Part shown: in pieces, positions 16,806 through 25,464 of the stretch
Layout: each line of letters begins with the position of its first letter
How positions within the stretch are numbered: position 1 is the stretch's first letter
Source of the DNA: Bacteroidota bacterium
GTDB lineage: Bacteria; Bacteroidota; Bacteroidia; 2-12-FULL-35-15
DNA length: 64,000 bases
Direction: 5' to 3'
Assembly (NCBI GenBank): GCA_947479085.1
Contig: CANJYB010000018.1
Coordinates: 1 to 64,000, forward strand
Made by a program: the position numbers and the translations under genes
The notes under the pieces: generated by a model
Told to the model about the DNA's origin: nothing
Databases searched by the model: none
The model's input: the letters and a program-made list of their open reading frames with translations, nothing else

Positions 16806-16918
16806 AATCTTTTTTTTAGGTGTGAATGAAGTTTCACAGCGTTGCAAATTTCGGAATAGGTTGCCACTTAACTTTTACATAAATAATGTAAAAGTTTGTA
16901 TAATTTTTGGTTTCGTTT

Positions 16919-17332
16919 TTATTTTAGTTGTTTCAACCATTCAACAGCAGGTTCTTCGGTGTTGAAAAAGCGGGTGGGGCGATTTGGTTTGTTTATTCGC
17001 ATATAGCCATTCATTAACAGTTTCAGGGAAAGACTTCTGATTACAAATGCATCTGCTTTTACAAGTTCTGAAACTGCTTCGCTGGCTATGTATTCACGGT
17101 TTTCTTTTGTTAGGGTGGCGTCAGCTTCGGCTACAACAATCAGTACCAGGCATTTTTCTTTTCCTTTCAGCTTTTCAAATGTTTTAACAATGTTAATCCC
17201 AACTTCCAGGTCACCGTAAAAACCATCGTACACCTGCAATTGTATAATTCCATCCTTCCTTTTAAATATGTCATGCTTGTCAAAATGAAACATATCAGAA
17301 GGAGCAATGGTTTCAAAATTGGTTTTATTCAT
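16919..17332 (-). CDS. STAS/SpoIIAA-like protein of unknown function
   Basis: The start MNKTNFETIAP at 17332 is chosen because codons upstream run into a repeat. The 137-residue product alternates strands and helices (DGIIQLQVYDGFYG, KCLVLIVVAEADATLT, AFVIRSLSLKLLMNGYMRI, TRFFNTEEPAVEWLKQL), with the layout of SpoIIAA/STAS-like proteins common in Bacteroidota. The end with FFNTEEPAVEWL is typical of that group. The role is unknown. It stands alone on the minus strand; its upstream region holds tandem hairpin repeats. Confidence 0.6.
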   Translation of the reverse strand: MNKTNFETIAPSDMFHFDKHDIFKRKDGIIQLQVYDGFYGDLEVGINIVKTFEKLKGKEKCLVLIVVAEADATLTKENREYIASEAVSELVKADAFVIRSLSLKLLMNGYMRINKPNRPTRFFNTEEPAVEWLKQLK

Positions 17333-17365
17333 CAGCCGTTTTTTTGCAAAGGTATTTTTTTTAGT

Positions 17366-17508
17366 AAACAAACAAACTCTCGATAAGTTTTTTATTTGCA
17401 ACTTAAAGTAACTAGCCGTTGTTGGTGAAAACACAAACAACGGCCAAAAACAAACAAACTCTCGATAAGTTTTTTAATTGCAACCTAAACTAACTAACCG
17501 TTGTTGGT
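17366..17508. repeat. Two tandem 61-bp repeats with TTGTTGG hairpins
   Basis: Bases 17366-17426 and 17448-17508 are nearly identical (ACTCTCGATAAGTTTTTT...CCGTTGTTGG), spaced 82 bp. Each is followed by a hairpin, best seen as GCCGTTGTT/AACAACGGC at 17415-17444. A third, weaker hairpin (GTTTGTTGGCGAAAAACACC) follows to about 17575. A related GCCATTGTTGGTG sequence lies near 19.8 kb. Confidence 0.6.
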
Positions 17509-17583
17509 CTTTTCCCCAACAAAGGCTGGTTTTTATTTATCACGTTTGTTGGCGAAAAACACCAATAAAGGCCGAAACCGGAA

Positions 17584-18462
17584 TTATGCCCCTCTTCCAA
17601 AACCTACTGTTTCCCTGTACATTTGAGGTGAAATGTCAGCATTGTTTTTAAAAAAGCGACTGAAATAATATTCGTCTTCATAGCCTAATTCATAAGCAAT
17701 TTCTTTAATGGCTTTGTTGGTAAGGTATAATTCCCGTTTTGCTTCTATAATTATTCTTTCGGAAATTAAATCGGTGAGGGTTTTGTTAAAATAGGATTTG
17801 GTTATTTTAGCCAATGCTTTTGCTGAAATGTTTAATGCATTTGCATAATCGCTTGCAGAATGTTTTGTTTTAAAATCCTTTTCGATAGCTTGTTTCAGGT
17901 TTTGTAAAATAAAAGGTTCTTTCAGTTCTGCAATTGCCTGCAGGGCTTGTGGTTCCTGTTCTGTTTTTAATCGCGAGGCGGTGATTAAAAATATTTTCAA
18001 ATACGAAATCAGCAATTCAAACTGAGCCAATGCAGGATTTTGCATCTCTGTTTTCATTTGTTCCATTAACATTTTAAATGTTAATGAGCTTTTTTCATCA
18101 ATGGTAATAAAAGGAGGTTGATAAATGTTGTTGAACAAAACACCGTTGCAGGCTACTTCTTTTTGATGTTTATGAATGCAAAAAAAATCAGGATGAAACT
18201 GAATGGTCATACCTGTAATGTTTTTATTGGCAGCCAACATAAACGGTTGGTAAGGAGAAAAGGCAAATAAACTATCCGGATTAAATTCATATTCCGAAAA
18301 ATCAGCTTTCACTTTTCCGGTACCTTGGGTAATCCATATTAGGGAATAATAATTGTTGCGCTGGATGTGATCAAAATAGCTGTTGTCATCAAATGCAAAA
18401 AGCTTGAATGCCAGATTTCCATTTTGAGGATTGACTAAAGTAAAAACTGCAGGTTCTGCCAT
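17584..18462 (-). CDS. AraC-family transcriptional regulator
   Basis: The 292-residue protein has a cupin-like N-terminal sensor domain (about 10-160) and a C-terminal double helix-turn-helix (about 185-285; SASDYANALNISAKALAKITK, then IKEIAYELGYEDEYYFSRFFKN), the AraC/XylS signature. The neighbouring minus-strand genes upstream encode a DUF1348 protein and an AhpD-like protein, 12 and 63 nt apart, so it may regulate them. The inducer is not evident. Confidence 0.88.
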   Translation of the reverse strand: MAEPAVFTLVNPQNGNLAFKLFAFDDNSYFDHIQRNNYYSLIWITQGTGKVKADFSEYEFNPDSLFAFSPYQPFMLAANKNITGMTIQFHPDFFCIHKHQKEVACNGVLFNNIYQPPFITIDEKSSLTFKMLMEQMKTEMQNPALAQFELLISYLKIFLITASRLKTEQEPQALQAIAELKEPFILQNLKQAIEKDFKTKHSASDYANALNISAKALAKITKSYFNKTLTDLISERIIIEAKRELYLTNKAIKEIAYELGYEDEYYFSRFFKNNADISPQMYRETVGFGRGA

Positions 18463-18474
18463 ATTACAAAGGTA

Positions 18475-18891
18475 TTATTTTAATTTTCGTTCCGTTTCCA
18501 TTATGGCTACATCATTGATACTTGCATATCTTTTTTGCATGTAACCGTCAGCATCAAATTCCCATAGCTCGTTGCCATAGCTTCTGTACCATTGTCCGGT
18601 ATGGTCGCGCCACTCGTATTCAAAACGGACCGCCATGCGGTTTTCGCGAAAGCCCCACAATTCTTTTTTGAGTTTATAGTCCAATTCCTTTTCCCATTTC
18701 CGTTTCAAAAATTGTTTTACTTCCTCTCTTCCGTTAATAAACTCGGTTCGGTTTCTCCATTCAGTATCCACGGTATAAGCCATGCATACCTTTTCAGGGT
18801 CCTTGCTATTCCTGGCATCTTCTGCGGCCTGTACTTTTTGTAATGCCGTTTCCATGGTAAAGGGTGGAACGGGTAGTCGTTTGTTTTCCAT
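18475..18891 (-). CDS. DUF1348 / NTF2-like protein
   Basis: The 138-residue soluble protein has the DUF1348 pattern: [56 protein letters not shown] and an ending YASINDVAI. The fold is NTF2-like with a central pocket; members are often annotated as nuclear transport factor 2 family, without known substrate. It lies between the AraC regulator and the AhpD-like gene on the same strand, probably in one operon. Confidence 0.85.
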   Translation of the reverse strand: MENKRLPVPPFTMETALQKVQAAEDARNSKDPEKVCMAYTVDTEWRNRTEFINGREEVKQFLKRKWEKELDYKLKKELWGFRENRMAVRFEYEWRDHTGQWYRSYGNELWEFDADGYMQKRYASINDVAIMETERKLK

Positions 18892-18954
18892 AAATAGTTA
18901 TTTAAAAAGCAAAGCCAAAAATACTAATTTGGCCTTGCTTATTTTAGTTGGTTA

Positions 18955-19509
18955 TTAAATTACTGCTACATTTTCTGCTTCCACTAATGGGAAGTCAATT
19001 TCCGTATTAGCAGTATTGTTAAAATAGTTGGTAAGTGTATTCAATGCCACTTGCGCCACCACTTCTCCCACTTCTCCTGCTGTTAATCCTGCAGCTTTCA
19101 CAGCATTTACATCAGTATCTGTTACCAACCCTTTTTTGGTTACCAATGTTTTTACAAAAGTTAAAATGGCCTGAGTTTTTGCATCGTTCGATTTTCCTTC
19201 TCTTGCCGCTGCTAATACTGCAGCATCCATTTTCAAAAGGTTTATACCAAGATACGTGTGAATAGACAAACAATAGTTGCATTGATTACTTTCGGCCACT
19301 GCCAATGCAATTACCTTGTTTGTTTTAGCTCCTAATGTTCCATGGTCCAGTGCGCCACTGAAATTAAGGTAACCTTCCAGCACGGCCGGTGAGTTTCCCA
19401 TGGTTCTGATCATATTTGGTATTACGCCAAATTTGTTGTTTACAGCAGTAAACATTTCTTTTGTTTTGCCTGTCACTTCATCAGGGCTTAATGCTTTTAA
19501 TCTTGTCAT
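18955..19509 (-). CDS. AhpD-like carboxymuconolactone decarboxylase family protein
   Basis: The 184-residue protein has Cys77, Cys80 and His84 in CNYCLSIH, the redox motif of AhpD-type alkylhydroperoxidases, within an all-helical domain (about 10-175). It likely reduces peroxides or acts as a thiol adaptor. It is the first gene of a minus-strand set with DUF1348 and AraC genes, an arrangement that suggests a response to reactive compounds. The upstream 290 nt to the next repeat hold no gene. Confidence 0.85.
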   Translation of the reverse strand: MTRLKALSPDEVTGKTKEMFTAVNNKFGVIPNMIRTMGNSPAVLEGYLNFSGALDHGTLGAKTNKVIALAVAESNQCNYCLSIHTYLGINLLKMDAAVLAAAREGKSNDAKTQAILTFVKTLVTKKGLVTDTDVNAVKAAGLTAGEVGEVVAQVALNTLTNYFNNTANTEIDFPLVEAENVAVI

Positions 19510-19821
19510 TTATTTATTTATTTATTAATTGTTATGTCATTATTGACGGTACAAAGGTGCAATGACATGAGCAATTAGAAGATGGAGGATTAACGCAAGT
19601 TGATGGACAATTTTCTCAGGAGGCTTGAAACGTGTTAAAATTATTCGCTTTTATAAAAAAACTTTAATTTTCTTTTTTTCGTTATAACCAAAGCCTGTAT
19701 TGAAAAACAGGTTGTTTTTTATGCCCTTTGCATTAGTTTAAAGTTTAAACTAATGCAATAAAAAGCAGGTTTTTGCTGTATATTAGGAAATTTAGCCATT
19801 GTTGGTGTTTTCAACAACAAT

Positions 19822-19970
19822 CCGGCAGAAGCGAGCGTATTTTGCTCGTTTCGTTTATTCTGTGGCGTTCCGCCACACTATTTATTTTCTCTGTTTTTAT
19901 TTTTTAAATAATAAAGGTGGTGGGACACCACCGAATAATCCTCACGAGTTAAACAAACTCGCGCGAGCGG
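19822..19970. repeat. Pair of two-hairpin palindromic repeats, facing each other
   Basis: Left element: CGAGC/GCTCG (19832-19848) then TGTGGCG/CGCCACA (19861-19877). Right element in opposite order: GGTGGT/ACCACC (19916-19932) then CGAGTT/AACTCG (19945-19961). Stems differ in sequence but the architecture is the same as at 10143-10189. They fill the gap between the AhpD-like gene and the hydrolase gene and do not appear to encode protein. Confidence 0.55.
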
Positions 19971-19999
19971 GTAATATTTAATTTATTCATATCCCGCTG

Positions 20000-20854
20000 C
20001 TATTCCTGCAGTATGCTCTTCGATTTGTTTTTTCCGGTAAGGTGCAATCCGTTCAGGAAATTAAGGACCTGATGATTAAATTCTTTGGGTTGTTCCAGGT
20101 TGGATAAATGCCCTGCATCGGCAATACAATAAGAGGTCGCTCCTTTTATCGTGTTAAATAAATATTCATATTGGGCCAAAGGAATCAGCTTGTCTTCCAT
20201 ACCGTAAAGCACTAATGCAGGAACAGAAATTTCCGGCAAGGACGAACACATTTCATACCGTTCGGCCAGGGCAAGTAAAGTATTGGTAATGGTTTCGGGA
20301 GAGGTGGAAAGGATGGTACTCTTTATTTCCATCACCGGTTCATAATTGGTCTGAAGTGTCTGTTCACAAAAAATATTTTTTACATAAACCTCCGCAAATT
20401 CTTTTAAACCCAATGTTTGTATCTGTTCAATGGTGGTATGGCGTTTTTCTTTTCCTTCTGGAGTATCATCTATACATTGAGTATCCGCCAGTATGATGGC
20501 TTCAAATCGTTCGGGGTATCGATTTAGTGCGTTCAGTAAAATATAACCGCCCATGGATAACCCGCAAACCACCGCTTTGGGAATCATTAATACATCCATC
20601 AGTTGAACCAAATCGTCTGCCAGTAACGTTATGCTTATTTTTTCGTTGCCCGCAGTAGATTTTCCAAATCCTCTTATATCATAACTAATCAACCGGTGTG
20701 TTGTTTTCAGGAAATCCATTTGAGGTTGCCACATCGATTTATCAAACGGAAACCCGTGAATAAAGATGACTGGAATGCTTTCTTTGCCCAGGTCGTCATA
20801 ACACAATATTACCTCATTTACTTTTGCCTGCGAATTTTCTCCGATATACCTCAT
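20000..20854 (-). CDS. Alpha/beta hydrolase
   Basis: The 284-residue protein has the alpha/beta-hydrolase pattern: oxyanion HGFPFD (33-38), nucleophile Ser100 in CGLSMGGY, an acid in LYGMEDKLIP and the catalytic His in DAGHLSNLEQP. No signal peptide. Similarity is to the 3-oxoadipate enol-lactonase/haloperoxidase-like branch, but the substrate cannot be told. It stands alone on the minus strand; the ~300 nt upstream hold only weak palindromes (about 20975-21005) and the left edge of the transposase element. Confidence 0.85.
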   Translation of the reverse strand: MRYIGENSQAKVNEVILCYDDLGKESIPVIFIHGFPFDKSMWQPQMDFLKTTHRLISYDIRGFGKSTAGNEKISITLLADDLVQLMDVLMIPKAVVCGLSMGGYILLNALNRYPERFEAIILADTQCIDDTPEGKEKRHTTIEQIQTLGLKEFAEVYVKNIFCEQTLQTNYEPVMEIKSTILSTSPETITNTLLALAERYEMCSSLPEISVPALVLYGMEDKLIPLAQYEYLFNTIKGATSYCIADAGHLSNLEQPKEFNHQVLNFLNGLHLTGKNKSKSILQE

Positions 20855-21092
20855 TGTTTTAGTTTTATTAATTAAGGATGTAAAGTTCCTTCTTTAATCA
20901 AAAAACAATTTATATAACTTTTATTATTTGTTGCATAATTATGAGAGGGAAGGTGGTGCGATAAAAAAATAACTGCCGCGAGCGAAACGCTTGCTTCTGC
21001 GGGTGTGCTTGTTGGCTTAAGGCATACGTCCCTACCGTGCGGGATTAAACCGGACGCAGGGGCACCCAACTCCTAACGAGGATAATTATATA

Positions 21093-21720
21093 TGATGTCC
21101 TGTAGGGACAAAATATCGGTAGTAAATAATTTAACCCAACCCTTTCCAAAGTCCCTTTAGGGACGACATATTAGATCAATTCTTTAAAAATAGATTTCTC
21201 ATCATATTCAACCTCAAATTTTTTAAGGAATTCAAGAAACTCCTCTATAAATGTTTTCTTTGTATGATGTTGTTCTTGATTTTCAATATAATTTATGACA
21301 TCTTTTATTTGTGATTTGCCATAGGAGAAAGCTCGATAACCTTCCTGCCATTCAAATTTTCCTTCCACAAATTTCTTTTCATTAATCCATTTTGATGAAT
21401 CGCCCTTTATATCTTGCATTAAATCTGAAATTGATTGATGCGAACGCATCCCTATTAAAACATGAACATGGTCGGGCATTCAATTAATTGAAATTAATTT
21501 ATGTTTGTTGTTTTGAATTATTCCTGTTATATATTTATATAGTTCATCTTTCCATGAAGAATTAATTACTCCTTCTCTATATTTAACAGCAAAAATGAAT
21601 TGAATATGTATTTGAGTATAGGTGTTCGGCATAGATTATAATATATGTCGTCCCTAACGGGACTTTGATTTTGGTATGTTAGTTTTTTTTCTACCGATAT
21701 TAAATCCCTAACGGGATTAT
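21093..21720 (-). mobile_element. RAYT/IS200-like element with inverted palindromic ends
   Basis: The transposase gene is bracketed by a 24-nt inverted repeat: AAAGTCCCTTTAGGGACGAC... (21148-21171) against ATATGTCGTCCCTAACGGGA... (21643-21666), one mismatch. Outside this lies a second inverted pair containing GTCC..GGAC and ATCGGTAG/CTACCGAT (about 21096-21122 and 21691-21720). Each end is itself a GTCCC..GGGAC hairpin. Paired hairpins around an HUH transposase are characteristic of REP-associated tyrosine transposases (RAYT). Confidence 0.7.
21171..21632 (-). pseudogene. IS200-like (RAYT) transposase split by an in-frame stop
   Basis: Reading from ATG at 21632 gives MPNTYTQIHIQFIFAVKYRE...HKLISIN, then TGA at 21482-21480, then directly MPDHVHVLIGMRS...YIENQEQHHTKKTF to the end at 21171. 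The joined length (about 153 residues) is that of the family, and the HUH motif (HVH) and the catalytic-type Tyr in VINYIENQ are both after the stop. Family members normally read ..NGMPDHVH.. here, so one base change (GGA to TGA) explains the stop. Translation restart at the ATG after the stop would give a protein lacking the first strands, so it is probably inactive. Confidence 0.78.
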
Positions 21721-21883
21721 AGTTCATTGTTTAAATATATCGTTTTATTTAATATCTTATTTCAAATATTCTTAAAAAACCAATTGTATCTAAATCAATT
21801 AATTGTATGCAATTAATTGAAAATGATCACATTGTACTTGTTTGGTAAAGAAAATGATCTGATATTTGCATCAAATATATTTA

Positions 21884-22366
21884 ATGGATACATCTTTCGA
21901 ACGTTCGGTAAATACAAAAGTAGAGTGGTTAACTCCACCTGAACTTGTAAAAAAATTAGGAGTATTTGATTTAGACCCCTGTAGTCCTATCAATGCGCCA
22001 TTTCTTCATGCAAAATCTAATTTCACTATTGAGGATAATGGTTTAAATAAAGAATGGTTTGGAAGAATATATTGTAATCCACCTTATGGGAATGAAATGC
22101 ACTTATGGTTATCGAAACTTAAAAAGCATGGAAATGGAATTGCATTAATTTTTGCAAGAACAGAAACAAGATGTTTTTTTGAAAATGTATGGAACGATGC
22201 GGATGCTGTCCTATTTGTAAAAGGAAGAATAAGATTTTATCACGTTAGTGGTTTGCAGGGAGGGACTCCTGGCGCACCAAGTGTTTTTATAGCTTATGGA
22301 AAAGAAAATGCTAAAGCATTAAAAGAAAGTGGTATTGCAGGTCGCTATTTGGATTTGAAATTATAA
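21884..22366 (+). CDS. Phage-type DNA N6-adenine methyltransferase (Dam family)
   Basis: The ATG at 21884 (MDTSFERS) is chosen; the frame is open slightly further upstream only with a TTG. The 160-residue protein has WLTPPELVKKLGVFDLDPCS, the catalytic motif YCNPPYG (NPPY) and a C-terminal FVKGRIRFYHVSG, as in phage Dam-type methylases that act on adenine, often in GATC. It lacks its own AdoMet FxGxG motif in the classical place, as usual in this family. Its 3' end overlaps the convergent small gene by a few bases. Together with the DpnI-like gene it makes a striking pair, because DpnI cuts adenine-methylated GATC. Confidence 0.82.
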   Translation: MDTSFERSVNTKVEWLTPPELVKKLGVFDLDPCSPINAPFLHAKSNFTIEDNGLNKEWFGRIYCNPPYGNEMHLWLSKLKKHGNGIALIFARTETRCFFENVWNDADAVLFVKGRIRFYHVSGLQGGTPGAPSVFIAYGKENAKALKESGIAGRYLDLKL

Positions 22367-22564
22367 TATCTCGTATGCTATAAATTCTGCAACATTAAAT
22401 TCAGCATCTATAATCCATAAATTTTCCTTTAGCAATTTAATTAAGGCAGCATCTTCATTTTCTACGTTTTCTACAATTCCAATAACCTGCAAATTGTTAA
22501 TCTCAACATTTTCATTTGGCGCTATTGTATTTCCTTCTTTAGTTATGAATATGTATTTTTTCAT
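22361..22564 (-). CDS. Small acidic protein of unknown function
   Basis: The 67-residue product (MKKYIFITKEGNT...) is acidic, with a mixed strand/helix pattern and no signal or membrane segment. Its start overlaps the stop of the DpnI-like gene by four bases (ATGA), so the two are translationally coupled. I do not recognise the family. A role as partner or inhibitor of the endonuclease is possible only by position. Confidence 0.55.
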   Translation of the reverse strand: MKKYIFITKEGNTIAPNENVEINNLQVIGIVENVENEDAALIKLLKENLWIIDAEFNVAEFIAYEIL

Positions 22565-23331
22565 AATCTGATTTTTTTATAATTACCTCTTCCTGTAAAT
22601 TCAATAATTCCTTTATCTCTTAAGACCTGAAGCTTTTGCCTTATTTTATCTTTTATAAAATTGTTTTTGGGGTGTTTTAATTTCAAGTCCTTTTCAAATT
22701 TGTATACGTCATCTAATGAAAAGTTTTCTTTTGAAATCATATCGATACATTTCATTAAATCCAATAGCCAACCCTTGGAATCAACGTTGGCATCTCTTAA
22801 AAAAATCGTCTTATTAAATGATTCTTTTACAAATTGGCTGTCTACTTGTTTCGCATCTTTTACAAGAAAAACTTTCCCTGCTTCTGCAATATTTGAAATA
22901 TCAATATTGCAACCAATCCAACCTGCTCTTCTTGCAGAAGGAGAAAGAGGTTGCCTTTTTATTATAATATCAGTAGTGAAAAATTGTTTTGGAATAATTA
23001 AAAAATTATCTACAGACAATTGCTTTGAATAAGTTAAAAAAAAGAAATTAGGATTTTTATTTGAATTTATTCTTTGAATCATTGTTGAGTCAGCTCCGTC
23101 AGTTATACTATTAGATAACTTCCCGCTTTTACTTTTTAACTCAAATTCCTCATCACAACTTTTACAAAAGAAATCTGCAACAGGTCTGTTGTTTTCATAT
23201 TCATTCAAAGGAAGATTTCCACAACTTGGACAATATGAATTTTCTTAAACCCAGCTTTCTGTTAATATTCTTGCTATTTGAGAATTACTTGAATATCCTT
23301 CAGCTAACTTGATATTGAAATTCAAATTCAT
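22561..23331 (-). pseudogene. dpnI-like: DpnI-like methyl-dependent restriction endonuclease with premature stop
   Basis: From ATG at 23331 the frame reads MNLNFNIKLAEGYSSNSQIARILTESWV, then TAA (23247-23245), then ENSYCPSCGNLPLNEYENNRPVADFFCKSCDEEFELKSK... to 22561. The joined frame is 256 codons, very close to DpnI (254). The zinc-site CPSCG..CKSC, the ELKSK catalytic stretch and the C-terminal winged helix (about 185-256) are all present. DpnI has a lysine-rich WVK here, so a one-base change of Lys to TAA explains the stop. The first internal ATG after it (MNEYENN, 23208) would omit half of the zinc site. The protein would cut Gm6ATC if intact. Confidence 0.8.
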
Positions 23332-23440
23332 AATTCGCTACTGTATGTTTCCCACCTGCCCATTTTACAAAAGGTTTTGCTATTTTTAGTTTCCGGTTTC
23401 ATAAAAGCAAAAGTAACATAATTTAAATACCAAAAAAAGA

Positions 23441-23493
23441 AAACCATACTATAATATATAGTATGGTTTCAGGCAGGTAATAAATTACCTGCC
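23441..23493. terminator. Two adjacent perfect or near-perfect hairpins
   Basis: AAACCATACTATA..TAGTATGGTTT (23441-23469) is followed at once by GGCAGGTAAT/ATTACCTGCC (23472-23493). They lie about 110 nt upstream of the DpnI-like start, so they are not its terminator; they may be an operator or insulating element. The inner GGTAAT..ACCTG contains the TTACCTG that recurs downstream. Confidence 0.4.
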
Positions 23494-23782
23494 TCTTTAT
23501 TCCATTTGCTTTTTTATCTTCTCTGGTACCTTTTTTTAGGAAAAAATTACTTTCTATTAATATTACCTTTCTTTTCTTTATTTTTATGCTTCACCTATTA
23601 AAAAGGTGTCTAACCATAGTAACTTTAATAATTGTTCGTTCATTTTTATCTTTTTTACCTGAAAAAGCTAATTTACCTGTAATGTATATATATATGGTAA
23701 ACATGTATATTTATTAGATTAACATATATAAGTTTTGGCATACCAGGTATACCTATTTCAGCTCCAAACAATCCTGTTTATG

Positions 23783-24118
23783 CTCCACTTGTACTTGTAA
23801 GTGCTCCACTTAAATGTGTAAGCACTCCACTTCTAAGTGTAAGCACTCCACTTCTAAGTGTAAGCTCTCTACTTCTAAGTGTAAGCACTCCACTTCTATG
23901 TGTAAGCTCTCTACTTCTAAGTGTAAGCTCTCTACTTCTAAGTGTAAGCTCTCCACTTCTAAGTGTAAGCCCTACACTTCTAAGTGTAAGCTCTCCACTT
24001 CTAAGTGTAAGCCCTCCACTTCTAAGTGTAAGCACTCCACTTCTAAGTGGAAGTACTTCACTTCTAAGTGGAAGTGCTCCATGCTTTCTTGGAAGTGCTC
24101 CATGCATTCTTGTAAGTG
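23783..24118. repeat. 21-bp tandem array 1 (about 16 units)
   Basis: Unit CACTCCACTTCTAAGTGTAA+G, exactly 21 bp; the CTCCA/CTCTA marker recurs at 23783, 23804, 23825, 23846, 23867 and onward without a shift. Each unit has a dyad CACTT-CT-AAGTG. The last units decay (ATGCTTTCTTGGAAG). Because 21 is a multiple of 3 the array is open in several frames on both strands, giving seven-residue repeats (KCKHSTS, LTLRSGE), which I treat as non-coding. Confidence 0.85.
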
Positions 24119-24142
24119 AAATACATATAAGTGTTAACGCAC

Positions 24143-24310
24143 AACTAATATGTAGAAGTGTTCAACTAATATGTAGAAGTGCTTAACTAATATGTAGAAG
24201 TGCTCAACTTATATTTAGGAGTGCTCAACTTATTTGTAGAAGTGCACAACTAATATGTAGGAGTGCTCAACTAATAAGTCGGAGTGTTCAACTAATAAGT
24301 GTTGACATTT
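24143..24310. repeat. 21-bp tandem array 2 (8 units)
   Basis: Unit AACTAATATGTAGAAGTGCT+C; the AACT marker recurs at 24143, 24164, 24185, 24206, 24227, 24248, 24269 and 24290, exactly 21 bp apart. The sequence differs from array 1 apart from AGAAGTG. It directly precedes the first CCTTACCTG motif. Confidence 0.85.
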
Positions 24311-25464
24311 CCCTTACCTGCATTTGATTTTGCATAACATTTTAAAATAGAAATATGTTAAAAAATACCCGAAACGGGTATTTTTGGAGAAAATTCTATC
24401 AACACTATTTCCATTTCGGGCTTATTTTCCTGCCGGATAGATTTTGAGGGACATTAAACCAGAATGCATTTTTTGAGATTAAGAGCAATGAGAGGAATTT
24501 GAATTTTCCTCTGAAAGGGTTATAAATAAAGGGATGGTGGAAAAGATATTTTCAACTCTATCACTAACTGATAGAGTTGTATGATTTATTTCCCATTATT
24601 TCCCCCCCCCCAATTTTTTAAATATTTTCGCAAGGGGGTTTTGGGTTTTTATCCCCTTTTTGGCTTCTATCCCTTACCTGTATTGAATTTGAGCAAAAAT
24701 TTCATGAAAAAAAATAATAAAATTTTTTCATGAAATCGCCCTGCAGGGCGATTTTATTAATTTTTTTATGCTATAGAAAGTGTTTTGAAGAGATTTTTCT
24801 CTCATTCTTATTTTTGTTTCTGGTTGTTGGCTTTTGCGTTTTTTGCGATTTTTTATGATTATTGATGGTTTTTTAATGTTTTTTGCCCTTTTTGAGATTT
24901 TCCATCCTGCACTTTTTTTCCGACATGCACTATTTCCCTATCCCTTACCTGCATTGAATTTGATCGAAAAAAAACAGGCTAAAAAACCCGCGGTTCGCGG
25001 ATTTTTTTGTCATCCTTATTTCCATTTATACCTATACGTAGTGCGGGTTTGAGTAAAAATTCCGGGTTTGATAATCCAGATTTTTCTGGACAGAATTATG
25101 AAGTTTGGACAAATTTTGGACAAAATGTTCATTTTTTAGGACGTAAAACAGTAGTAAAAAAAGGAGGTTTAGGTGAAATTCGATAAAAAAAGAGCGCAAA
25201 GTTTTTTACCATAAAAACACCTTAAAAAGTTCAGTTTATAATTTTTTTATGCTATAGAAAGTGTTTTGAGAGATTTTTCTCTCACCATTATTTACATAGT
25301 ATGCTTATAATGCCCTGCATAAGAAATAAAAATTAAAAACAAAGGAAATTTTACATAATGAACCCCGAAAATTGTACTTTTTTATTGCCAATGCCTTACC
25401 TGCATTGAATAAGAGCTAAAATTTGCGAAAATCGTATGAAGCGTTTTGGCGGAAATTTCCGCCA
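24311..25464 (+). repeat. Four CCTTACCTG motifs, each followed by a different hairpin
   Basis: CCCTTACCTGCATTTGATTT-type sequences start at 24311, 24671, 24942 and 25393. After 39-62 nt each is followed by a hairpin: AAAAATACCCG/CGGGTATTTTT (24361-24385), AAATCGCCCTG/CAGGGCGATTT (24733-24754), CCGCG/CGCGG with flanking A and T runs (24981-25008), TGGCGGAAA/TTTCCGCCA (25447-25464). Stem sequences are unrelated while the motif is kept. Three hairpins are followed by T-rich DNA, as in terminators, so these may be short transcribed units. Confidence 0.5.
24759..25284 (+). repeat. Duplicated 46-bp sequence (24759-24804 and 25240-25284)
   Basis: Both copies read AATTTTTTTATGCTATAGAA... and end in a GAGA..TCTC mini-hairpin (AGAGATTTTTCTCTCA). 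They differ by one deleted base. Neither is inside a gene. Confidence 0.6.

Noticed and set aside
20872-21069. 65-codon minus-strand frame before the hydrolase gene
   Set aside because: Cys/Ser/Ala-rich text over palindromic repeats, no domain; judged non-coding.
23783-24310. CRISPR array
   Set aside because: The repeats are contiguous with no unique spacers, the unit is 21 bp, and no cas gene is nearby.
24834-25052. 72-codon plus-strand frame in the repeat region
   Set aside because: Phe-rich product from T-rich DNA, overlapping a CCTTACCTG motif and its hairpin; judged non-coding.
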